A stretch of DNA of 8,395 nt, from the NCBI GenBank assembly GCA_051746765.1, contig JBNJFK010000097.1, positions 1 to 8,395 on the forward strand, given 5' to 3'. Shown here piece after piece: positions 1-5,983 of this stretch. A model generated the notes under the pieces. It saw nothing but the letters and a program-made list of their open reading frames with translations. It made no database searches and was not told the DNA's origin. The position numbers and the translations under genes are program-made. This DNA comes from JBBEBE01 sp051746765. Its GTDB lineage: Bacteria; Bacteroidota; Rhodothermia; Balneolales; Balneolaceae. Each line of letters opens with the position of its first letter. Positions within the stretch are counted from its first letter, which is position 1.

Positions 1-404
1 AAAATGACCCATCCGGCATGCCAGACCAACCAGAGCCCGGCAAGAAAGGCAACGCCCATGGCAAGGAGTGTTGCATTCCACATCGCTTGGGGTGTGACCC
101 AACCGGAAGCAGTCGCACGGGTGAACCCGATCCGGTCCTTGCGATCGGCTCCCTTCTGGTAGTCGAAGTAGTCGTTGGCGAAGTTGGTTCCAATCTGAAT
201 GAGGAGGGCGCAGAAGAGGGCGATGGCGGTTGCAACCGGATGGAATGAGTTGTGACTCCAGGCAAGAGCCCCTCCGACCACGACCGGTACAATGGCAGCC
301 GGCAGGGTATGCGGACGGGCCGCTTCGATCCAGATGGTTCGTCGGTCGGGTCGTTCCGCGGTGGTAGTGGAGTTGAGCATGGGGATGTGAACGTTTCGGT
401 TCAT
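1..404 (-). CDS. menA: 1,4-dihydroxy-2-naphthoate polyprenyltransferase MenA, N-terminal part (cut by left edge)
   Basis: MenA is a UbiA-family integral membrane enzyme that prenylates DHNA with loss of its carboxylate, giving demethylmenaquinone. I translated the minus strand from the ATG at 404-402; 134 complete codons are visible and the frame stays open to base 1. Seen: the MenA-type start 'EAARPHTLPAAIVPVVVGGA' (residues 27-46), a hydrophobic first membrane segment, then the Asp-rich motif NDYFDYQKGAD (77-87), which binds Mg2+-diphosphate, followed by RATASGWV (96-103). A second hydrophobic segment starts near residue 111. The start is chosen because an in-frame stop lies just upstream (416-414) and the only other early ATG is at 380. 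A weak AGGG lies about 12-13 nt upstream. The gene is divergent from glnN, with 325 bp between them. The family call is secure; the prenyl chain length cannot be told. Confidence 0.95.
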   Translation of the reverse strand, partial: MNRNVHIPMLNSTTTAERPDRRTIWIEAARPHTLPAAIVPVVVGGALAWSHNSFHPVATAIALFCALLIQIGTNFANDYFDYQKGADRKDRIGFTRATASGWVTPQAMWNATLLAMGVAFLAGLWLVWHAGWVI

Positions 405-521
405 TGCGATTGATCATCCCTAACGATCGAATCACAACCGGTTTCGGTGCCATTCGAGCCCGATCGGGTGCCTGTACGGGAAGATCGCGGAAATCCACCC
501 GAAAGGGAAACTCCTTAATTT

Positions 522-549
522 TTTCAGTAAAGAGGGGGTATTACTGAAA
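522..549. promoter_or_regulatory. Perfect 9-bp inverted repeat, candidate operator between menA and glnN
   Basis: TTTCAGTAA (522-530) and TTACTGAAA (541-549) are exact reverse complements separated by the 10-base spacer AGAGGGGGTA. The half-site centres are 19 bp apart, close to two helical turns, which suits a dimeric regulator. It lies about 173 bp upstream of the glnN start codon and 118 bp upstream of the menA start codon. On the minus strand it overlaps TAAATTTC (553-546), which could be a menA -7 element, so repression of menA is conceivable. No U-tract follows on either strand, so it is not a standard terminator. The regulator is unknown. Confidence 0.45.
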
Positions 550-553
550 TTTA

Positions 554-647
554 TTAAGTGACACTGCTATGAAAGCGCTAACAAGACTAAATATATTCGG
601 GGTTAGAGATACACGTCCTTTCTTTTTAAGTGCAAATAATGAAAGTG
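554..647 (+). repeat. Imperfect direct repeat, 70-72 bp period, upstream of glnN
   Basis: Copy 1 is TTAAGTG (554-560), eight bases, then ATGAAAGCG (569-577). Copy 2 is TTAAGTG (626-632), six bases, then ATGAAAGTG (639-647). Both copies run on into AT-rich sequence (AATATATT and AATATTTT). They could be paired regulatory sites or a duplicated promoter segment. Some similarity by chance is possible in AT-rich DNA. Confidence 0.35.
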
Positions 648-658
648 ATTAAAAATAT

Positions 659-689
659 TTTGTAAGAATTTGGATTGCTCTTATATTTA
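659..689 (+). promoter_or_regulatory. Candidate glnN promoter of Bacteroidota type
   Basis: TTTG at 659-662 is followed, after exactly 19 bases, by TATATTTA at 682-689. The known Bacteroidota primary-sigma promoter is TTTG at -33 and TAnnTTTG at -7 with about 19-21 bases between, so seven of eight specified bases match. Transcription would begin near 695-697, giving a leader of about 33 nt before the ATG at 730. An A/T-rich stretch (646-660) just upstream could act as an UP-like element. No transcript data support it; the call rests on motif, spacing and position. Confidence 0.5.
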
Positions 690-729
690 GTGCGGTTCAA
701 CCAGAACAAAACAATACAACGAACCCGAC

Positions 730-2913
730 ATGGCACAACAACTGACACGACGATACGATCCACTTTCTGCAGCAAAATCGTGGAATCCTGCAGCAAATGG
801 TGAAGTTAAGAATATGAACATCACCGAAATTTTCGGTGAGAACACCCTGACGGTCGACGGCTTGGCAGAGCGTCTTCCAAAGAGCGCCTGGAAGGCACTG
901 CGTCAGACAATTCAAGAGGGAGCTCCACTGGATATCTCCGTCGCCGATGCGGTGGCTGTCGCCATGAAGGATTGGGCGACCGAGAAGGGAGCAACCCACT
1001 TCTCCCACTGGTTTCAGCCGATGACCGGTTTTACCGCTGAAAAGCATGACAGTTTTATCACTCCCAACGTCGGCGGTGGCGCCATTGCCGAGTTTTCCGG
1101 AAAAGAGTTGATTCAGGGAGAGCCGGATGCCTCCAGTTTTCCGAGTGGTGGCCTGAGACAGACCTTCGAGGCACGTGGCTATACCGCGTGGGATCCATCG
1201 TCTCCGGTTTTTCTTGTCGACAACCCGAATGGACGTTATCTGGCGATTCCGTCCGTATTCGCCTCCTGGACAGGTGAGGCACTGGATCACAAGATTCCGT
1301 TGCTCCGGTCCATTGAAGCGATCGACAAAGAGGCGAAACGGGCCCTGAAGCACTTCGGCGACAGTCCGGCACGTGTGATTTCGACCGTTGGTGCCGAACA
1401 GGAGTATTTTCTGGTCGATCAGGAGTTTTTCTACCGCCGACCGGATCTGATGACGGCGGGCCGAACCCTGATGGGAGCCAAGCCGCCCCGGGGTCAGGAG
1501 CTCGATGATCACTATTTCGGATCCATTCCGGAGCGGGTTCTCTCATTCATGCTCGATGCCGAGCGGGAGCTCTACCGACTGGGAATTCCGGTCAAGACGC
1601 GCCACAATGAGGTAGCTCCGGGTCAGTACGAGGTGGCTCCGATTTTCGAGACTTGCAACATCGCGGCCGATCACCAGCAGCTGACCATGCTTACACTCAA
1701 GAGCATGGCCCGAAAGTACGGTCTGGAGTGCATCATGCACGAGAAGCCGTTTGACGGGTTGAACGGGAGCGGAAAACACCTGAACTGGTCGCTTTCGACC
1801 AGTGACGGGAAGAACCTGCTGGAGCCGGGAGACAATCCCCACAGCAACATGTCGTTCCTCTTCTTCTTTGCAGCGACGCTCCGGGCGGTCTACAAGCATC
1901 AGGATCTGCTTCGAATCTCGGTGGCCAGTGCCGGAAATGATCACCGATTGGGAGCCAATGAAGCTCCGCCGGCCATCCTCTCCGCATTTATCGGCGAACA
2001 GCTCGATGATGTGGTTTCCCAACTTTTGAATGGCGGTCTGAAGTCCTCCAAGCAGGGAGGACTCCTGGGGCTTGGATCTCCGGTCCTGCCCGACATTCCG
2101 AAACATGCGGGTGACCGAAACCGAACTTCTCCGTTTGCCTTCACCGGCAACAAGTTCGAATTTCGTGCCGCCGGATCGAACCAGTCAATCTCGTTCCCGA
2201 CCGTGGTGTTGAACACAGCGGTCGCCGAATCGATCGGAGAACTTGTCGACGATCTGGAGAGTGAACTGGAGAAAAATGAGGATCTGGAGAGCGCTCTGGC
2301 AGCCGTGCTCAAGCACAGTTTGAAGGATACGCGGGACATCATCTTCAACGGTGACGGCTACTCGGAAGAGTGGGAGAAGGAGGCTGAAAAACGAGGGCTT
2401 CTGAACCTGAAGACGACCGCCGATGCACTGCCGCATCTGACCGACGAGAAGAACATCGGGCTCTTTAACAAGTATGGCGTGCTCAACGATCGAGAGGTCC
2501 ACTCCCGCAAAGAGATCTGGTTGGAGCAGTATGTAACAACGCTCAATATCGAGATCGATACGACCGAAGCGATGGCCCGAACCATGATCTTCCCGGCTGC
2601 AGTCCGCTATGTGCACGAACTGGCGACGACGGTTCGGGAGACCCGTGATCTCGGACTGGATCCGAAAGGGAGCGCAGGGATGCTCAAAATCGTCAATGGA
2701 GCACTCAACGATCTGAGTGAGGCGCTCGAAACACTCAAAAAGGTTCAACTGGGAATTCAGTCGGACGATGTGGAGAGCAAGGCGAAAGAGTATCAGCAGA
2801 AACTGATTCCGGTATTGACCGATATCCGGAATGCCGTTGACTATCTGGAGCGACATGTTCCGGACGACATCTGGCCTCTGCCGATCTATCGTGAAATGCT
2901 CTTTATCAAGTAG
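730..2913 (+). CDS. glnN: Type III glutamine synthetase (GSIII)
   Basis: This enzyme makes glutamine from glutamate, ammonium and ATP in the cytoplasm; GSIII forms dodecamers of large (about 80 kDa) subunits. At 727 residues it has the usual length of the family. Seen in order: the GSIII N-terminal region with THFSHWFQPMTG (89-100) and AEKHDSF (103-109); EPDASSFPSGGLRQTFEARG (131-150); the catalytic beta-barrel with GAEQEYFLVD (221-230), DDHYFGSIPERV (259-270), NEVAPGQYEVAPIFE (293-307), HEKPFDGLNGSGKH (337-350), NDHRLGANEAPPAIL (403-417) and NRTSPFAFTGNKFEFRAAGS (464-483); and the GSIII tail ending DDIWPLPIYREMLFIK. The tail matches my recollection of Bacteroides GlnN, so the gene is intact. 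The first ATG (730) is preferred to the in-frame ATG at 814 because family members have a similar N-terminal stretch. No adenylylation motif is evident. It is a lone plus-strand gene between men genes, with its own promoter and terminator. Confidence 0.97.
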   Translation: MAQQLTRRYDPLSAAKSWNPAANGEVKNMNITEIFGENTLTVDGLAERLPKSAWKALRQTIQEGAPLDISVADAVAVAMKDWATEKGATHFSHWFQPMTGFTAEKHDSFITPNVGGGAIAEFSGKELIQGEPDASSFPSGGLRQTFEARGYTAWDPSSPVFLVDNPNGRYLAIPSVFASWTGEALDHKIPLLRSIEAIDKEAKRALKHFGDSPARVISTVGAEQEYFLVDQEFFYRRPDLMTAGRTLMGAKPPRGQELDDHYFGSIPERVLSFMLDAERELYRLGIPVKTRHNEVAPGQYEVAPIFETCNIAADHQQLTMLTLKSMARKYGLECIMHEKPFDGLNGSGKHLNWSLSTSDGKNLLEPGDNPHSNMSFLFFFAATLRAVYKHQDLLRISVASAGNDHRLGANEAPPAILSAFIGEQLDDVVSQLLNGGLKSSKQGGLLGLGSPVLPDIPKHAGDRNRTSPFAFTGNKFEFRAAGSNQSISFPTVVLNTAVAESIGELVDDLESELEKNEDLESALAAVLKHSLKDTRDIIFNGDGYSEEWEKEAEKRGLLNLKTTADALPHLTDEKNIGLFNKYGVLNDREVHSRKEIWLEQYVTTLNIEIDTTEAMARTMIFPAAVRYVHELATTVRETRDLGLDPKGSAGMLKIVNGALNDLSEALETLKKVQLGIQSDDVESKAKEYQQKLIPVLTDIRNAVDYLERHVPDDIWPLPIYREMLFIK

Positions 2914-2920
2914 CATCGAC

Positions 2921-2995
2921 GAACGTCACGGCCCGGGGCCACGTGTCAGTGCCCCGACTTGACGGTTCACGCCCGGACGCTAGCCGGACGTGAAC
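2921..2995 (+). other. Hairpin-forming 3' region downstream of glnN
   Basis: Two overlapping foldbacks precede the terminator. One pairs GAACGTCA (2921-2928) with TGACGGTTC (2960-2968, one bulged G) around an inner CGGGGC/GCCCCG stem (2934-2939 with 2951-2956). The other pairs GTTCACG (2965-2971) with CGTGAAC (2989-2995), continues as CCGG/CCGG after one mismatch, and closes a 7-base loop. They share bases 2965-2968, so they cannot both form fully. In addition, GACTTGACGGTTC (2956-2968) recurs as GACTGACGGTTC (3025-3036) in the loop of the terminator, differing by one base insertion. Confidence 0.45.
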
Positions 2996-3014
2996 AGTGA
3001 TCATCAACCACATA

Positions 3015-3050
3015 AAAGCCCCCGGACTGACGGTTCGGGGGCTTTCTTTT
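3015..3050. terminator. Bidirectional rho-independent terminator between glnN and menB
   Basis: AAAGCCCCCG (3015-3024) and CGGGGGCTTT (3036-3045) form a perfect 10-bp stem with an 11-base loop. On the plus strand it is followed by CTTTTT, ending glnN transcription about 100-135 nt after its stop codon. On the minus strand the same stem is followed by a short T-run (CTTTTATG), so it can also end the men operon. It lies only 2-3 bases past the end of menB, as expected for convergent transcription units sharing one terminator. Confidence 0.9.
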
Positions 3051-3052
3051 TG

Positions 3053-3931
3053 TCAGAGTGAAAGCCAGGGAAAACGGCTGAAGTCCGGTTTCCGTTTTTC
3101 GAGAAAGGCATTTCGCCCCTCTTCGGCTTCGTCGGTCATGTAGGCAAGCCGGGTCGCTTCTCCGGAGAAGACCTGCTGGCCCACCATGCCGTCGTCGACC
3201 AGATTGAATGCAAATTTGATCATCCGGATGGCCGTCGGACTTTTTCCCAGGATCTCCTTCGCCCACCCGATGGCGGTCTCTTCGAGTTCGTCGTGCGGAA
3301 CAACGGCATTGACCATTCCCATCTCGTACGCTTCTTCGGCCGAGTAGCTGCGTCCCAGAAAGAAGATTTCGCGGGCCCGTTTCTGACCTACCTGACGAGC
3401 GAGAAGGGCCGAACCGTAGCCCCCATCGAAGCTGGCCACATCGGCATCGGTCTGCTTGAAGATGGCGTGTTCCTTGCTGGCCAGCGTGAGATCACAGACG
3501 ACGTGGAGGCTGTGTCCACCTCCGACGGCCCACCCCGGAACAACGCAGATGACTACTTTGGACATAAACCGGATGATGCGCTGGATATCGAGCACATTGA
3601 GGCGGGCCACGCCGTCTTCACCCTTGTATCCACTCTTGTCACGGACACGTTGGTCCCCGCCCGAACAGAAGGCGTACACACCGTCGTCTGCCGGTCCCTC
3701 TCCGGTGAGCAGGACGACACCGATGGAGCTGTCTTCCCGTGCATCGATGAGAGCCTCCTGAAGTTCAAACAGGGTCGTGGGACGGAACGCGTTCCGAACA
3801 TTGGGCCGGTTGAAGGCGATTCGGGCGATTCCGTTGCCTTTTCTGTAGGTGATATCCGTGTACTCTTTTTCGTAGCTCCAGTCCATGGGATCGATGTTTT
3901 GATCGTGATAAAGTTGGTAGAAGGTAGCCAT
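3053..3931 (-). CDS. menB: 1,4-dihydroxy-2-naphthoyl-CoA synthase MenB
   Basis: MenB is a crotonase-fold enzyme that cyclises o-succinylbenzoyl-CoA to DHNA-CoA by an intramolecular Claisen reaction. The 292 residues are normal for the family. Seen: FNRPNVRNAF (40-49), the oxyanion-hole region FCSGGDQ (88-94), SGYKGEDG (100-107), VPGWAVGGGHSLH (131-143), KQTDADVASFDGG (159-171) and RLAYMTDEAEEGRNAF (261-276). By recollected alignment to the Mycobacterium enzyme, Asp162, Ser167 and Asp169 match its Asp185, Ser190 and Asp192, and Tyr264 its C-terminal active-site Tyr. The Asp at 162 marks the bicarbonate-independent class; E. coli has Gly there. The start is the ATG at 3931. The same frame is open further upstream, but that part is menH in another frame and has no MenB similarity. 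It lies 32 nt after menH, with only a weak purine run (AGAAGAA) before the ATG. It is the last gene of the operon. Confidence 0.97.
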   Translation of the reverse strand: MATFYQLYHDQNIDPMDWSYEKEYTDITYRKGNGIARIAFNRPNVRNAFRPTTLFELQEALIDAREDSSIGVVLLTGEGPADDGVYAFCSGGDQRVRDKSGYKGEDGVARLNVLDIQRIIRFMSKVVICVVPGWAVGGGHSLHVVCDLTLASKEHAIFKQTDADVASFDGGYGSALLARQVGQKRAREIFFLGRSYSAEEAYEMGMVNAVVPHDELEETAIGWAKEILGKSPTAIRMIKFAFNLVDDGMVGQQVFSGEATRLAYMTDEAEEGRNAFLEKRKPDFSRFPWLSL

Positions 3932-3963
3932 TTCTTCTGGAAATGGGCCGTATCGTTCCGGGC

Positions 3964-4833
3964 TTACCGAAGAAAATCGAGAATGTGGCCGGCCACGTCG
4001 TCCGGTCGGTCGCGATGGACCCGGTGTCCGGACCCGTTGACCACGATGTGTGTGGCGTCGGGGATCTTTCGGGCCATCGTTTCGTGGATGTCGACGAATT
4101 TCAAATCCGCCTCCCCGCTCACCAACAGTACCGGCACCCGCACGCTCTCCAACGCCTCCCACACCGACGGCATCCGCCCCGTTCCAAACCCGAGCAGGCT
4201 GGCCGCCAGCCCCTCCGGTGAGAGCGGGCACAACTCTGATGGAGCGGATCTTTCCGTGGTTTCAGATCTCTGCACCGAGCCGGACCCCCCGGATCCTCTG
4301 CTGCTGTTGAACAGCGGCATCTGTTCCCATCTATCGAGAAATCCGGTCAGATCCTGCAGAATCGCATCGGCACGCTGCCGGTCCAGATTCTGCCGTTCTC
4401 GTCGAGCCGCCTGGTCGACAATTCCGGCGGTACTGCTCTCCAGGATCAATCCACTGATCAGATCCGGGTACGATGCTGCCAACTGAAGTGCAAGGCGCCC
4501 CCCCATACTGTAACCGTAGAGCCAGACGGGCCCGCACTGCAGACGATCGAGGATACTCGAAAGATCCTCGATCTGTGAGCGGGTTTGAAAACCGGGAACC
4601 GGGTCGTCTTCCGGTTCTCCGTTCGGCAGAAGTTCGTCCCGTACGCTGCGGGTCTGTCCGTGTCCCGGAAGATCGATCAGGAGCGGGTTGCAGTCCGAGT
4701 CGAGACGGCGGGCCAGGGGCCTTAGCGTCTCGCCACAGCCGAGAAAACCGTGCAAGAGGAGCATCCAGGGGAGGTCCGGATTGCGGGAGACCAATTCGAT
4801 ATGCCAGTTGTGATGTCGAGTAGGTGCGATCAT
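3964..4833 (-). CDS. menH: SHCHC synthase MenH (alpha/beta hydrolase)
   Basis: MenH is an alpha/beta-hydrolase-fold enzyme that eliminates pyruvate from SEPHCHC (the MenD product) to give SHCHC. Seen: LLLHGFLGCGETL (25-37), LIDLPGHGQ (52-60), the nucleophile elbow GYSMGGR (107-113, Ser109), the acid in SGEADLKF (239-246, Asp243) and the base in GSGHRVHRDRP (267-277, His270). These form the expected Ser-Asp-His triad. At 289 residues it is longer than E. coli MenH (252 by memory). The extra length is a loop at about 66-84, rich in Asp, Glu and Pro, and a Gly/Ser-rich segment at about 177-204 in the cap region. The ATG overlaps the stop of the glycosyltransferase gene as ATGA, and no Shine-Dalgarno is visible, so translation is probably coupled. 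YfbB-like hydrolases with other substrates are the alternative, but the motifs and operon make MenH likely. Confidence 0.92.
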   Translation of the reverse strand: MIAPTRHHNWHIELVSRNPDLPWMLLLHGFLGCGETLRPLARRLDSDCNPLLIDLPGHGQTRSVRDELLPNGEPEDDPVPGFQTRSQIEDLSSILDRLQCGPVWLYGYSMGGRLALQLAASYPDLISGLILESSTAGIVDQAARRERQNLDRQRADAILQDLTGFLDRWEQMPLFNSSRGSGGSGSVQRSETTERSAPSELCPLSPEGLAASLLGFGTGRMPSVWEALESVRVPVLLVSGEADLKFVDIHETMARKIPDATHIVVNGSGHRVHRDRPDDVAGHILDFLR

Positions 4834-5981
4834 GGGTTCGATTTCGGGGTTTCGAGCCAGGCGTCACATCGTCGGCTCCACGCCTGCAAGGACCAGCGAT
4901 CCCCGGCATCGGCCCGGCAGGTGTCGCGTGAAATCGAATCGATTCGGTCGATGGCGTCGGCCAGAAGATCGGGGCGATCGGGTGGAACGAGAAGTCCGGT
5001 CTCTCCGTCACGTATGATATCGGCCGGACCTCCGCGTCTGTAGGCGAGAACAGGTGTGCCGCACGCGAGTGCCTCGATCGCGACAATTCCGAACGCCTCT
5101 TCCCATTTGGGGGTCATCAGAAGTGCTTTGGATTCCCCGATGATGCGCTGAAGCTCATCGGTCGGTAGAAAACCGAGCCACCGCTTTGGTAGATCGGGCC
5201 ACTGAGAACAGAGCTCGTCCCAGTAGGCTTCGTCGTCGATCGGTCCGGCCAACCGGAGAGGTCTGCTGGCCCGTTCGGCCGCTTCAATCGCGTCATGCAC
5301 GCCTTTTTCGGGTGCGATACGACCCATCCAGAGAAGGCAGGTACCGGCTTTTTCTTGAAAACGGTATTGTTCCAGATCAAGTCCGAGCCCCACGATCTGC
5401 AGGGCGCGGTTCACCGGATCCGGGAATGTGGCCGCCTGACGGGATGTGTGGCAGGCGAGTCTTCCCGGGGTCCTCTTTTCTGTTTCCTGTAGCTCCCGAT
5501 CGAATGCAGGGTCAAGAGATCCCATCGAGATCAGATGATAAAGCGGGGTGGTAAATCGGGAGGTGAGCCGCAGGGGGAGCCGGTCGTAGGCAAAGTTAAC
5601 CATCCGGTGATAGCCGGACTGGTCCCGCCAGGCGATGGCGAGCATCCGTTCGAGGGCCGAAGCGTTGTTCGGGATCTCCGGAAGGTGGTCGACGGATGCC
5701 AACTGCCGTTCGGTCTGTGCGCCTGCTTGTTCGGGATACTGTTGAGCTGCGACCTGCAACTCGCCGGAAACGGTCGTCAGAGAGACGGGCGAGCCGTGTT
5801 TCCGGTTCCACGTCTGAAGAGGAGCAGAGAGACGAGAGCCCTCCGGGGCAAGAATCCGGACGTGGTGCCCATGCAGGGCAAATCCTTTGGCCAGGGTTTG
5901 AATCGCCATCTCCACACCTCCCCCGCGGCCCGAGCCGATCGGGGCGACAGCGGTCGACAGGAAGAGGTAGTCGTGAATCAT
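4830..5981 (-). CDS. GT4-family glycosyltransferase resembling tetrahydrobiopterin glucosyltransferase (BGluT)
   Basis: A 383-residue GT-B fold retaining glycosyltransferase. Seen: N-terminal Rossmann strand and glycine-rich loop SGRGGGVE (17-24); APEGS (45-49); VNFAYDRLP (128-136); LISMGSLD (150-157); the donor-site GRIAPEKG (220-227, Arg221 and Lys226); LLMTPKWEEAFG (287-298); and the EX7E motif Glu295/Glu303 with EALACGTPV and RRGGPADII, typical of GT4 nucleotide-sugar binding. From memory, the N-terminus, NFAYD, SMGSL, GRIAPEKG and MTPKW blocks resemble the cyanobacterial UDP-glucose:tetrahydrobiopterin glucosyltransferase family. The acceptor here is unproven; a pterin, a quinone precursor or something else is possible. 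The ATG at 5981 is chosen over upstream in-frame starts because homology begins there and it follows the menD stop by 2 nt (TGACCATG). No signal peptide or membrane segment is seen, so it is probably cytoplasmic. Its stop overlaps the menH start by 4 bp. Confidence 0.85.
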   Translation of the reverse strand: MIHDYLFLSTAVAPIGSGRGGGVEMAIQTLAKGFALHGHHVRILAPEGSRLSAPLQTWNRKHGSPVSLTTVSGELQVAAQQYPEQAGAQTERQLASVDHLPEIPNNASALERMLAIAWRDQSGYHRMVNFAYDRLPLRLTSRFTTPLYHLISMGSLDPAFDRELQETEKRTPGRLACHTSRQAATFPDPVNRALQIVGLGLDLEQYRFQEKAGTCLLWMGRIAPEKGVHDAIEAAERASRPLRLAGPIDDEAYWDELCSQWPDLPKRWLGFLPTDELQRIIGESKALLMTPKWEEAFGIVAIEALACGTPVLAYRRGGPADIIRDGETGLLVPPDRPDLLADAIDRIDSISRDTCRADAGDRWSLQAWSRRCDAWLETPKSNP

Positions 5982-5983
5982 GG

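Larger units (their letters stand above)
405..729. other. Divergent menA/glnN intergenic region with AT-rich block
   Basis: No convincing protein gene lies in these 325 bases. The half near menA (405-510) has the moderate GC of the coding DNA. Bases 541-720 contain 55 G/C in 180, about 31% GC, which is sharply lower than the surrounding genes. The block holds a perfect dyad (522-549), an imperfect direct repeat (554-577 and 626-647) and a candidate glnN promoter (659-689). The 33 or so bases before the glnN ATG are A-rich and lack a Shine-Dalgarno sequence, as is common in Bacteroidota. A 27-codon ATG-to-TAA frame at 569-652 (+) has no ribosome-binding site and is not called as a gene. Confidence 0.7.

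Noticed and set aside
18..248. 76-codon plus-strand open frame at the left edge
   Set aside because: It is antisense to menA, whose NDYFD motif is clear on the minus strand.
435..456. Sigma-54-like TGGCAC on the minus strand upstream of menA
   Set aside because: The required GC at the -12 position is absent at the correct spacing, so it is not a credible sigma-54 promoter.
405..498. GTG-start open frame upstream of menA with AAGGAG nearby (minus strand)
   Set aside because: It is out of frame with menA and continues as a shifted shadow through the conserved MenA sequence; the AAGGAG is about 12 nt away from the GTG.
526..545. NtcA-like GTA...TAC site within the dyad
   Set aside because: The spacing is 12 bases rather than the 8 of NtcA sites, and nothing else suggests a cyanobacterium.
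697..1512. 271-codon minus-strand open frame opposite the start of glnN
   Set aside because: Antisense to well-conserved GSIII sequence and extends into the glnN leader; no domain recognised.
3932..4231. 100-codon in-frame N-terminal extension of MenB
   Set aside because: The extra residues overlap menH in another frame and have no MenB similarity; the ATG at 3931 gives a normal-length protein.
3293..4486. 397-codon plus-strand open frame opposite menB and menH
   Set aside because: It is antisense to two clearly recognisable enzymes, shows no family motif, and runs across the menB/menH boundary. Long antisense frames are common in GC-rich genes.
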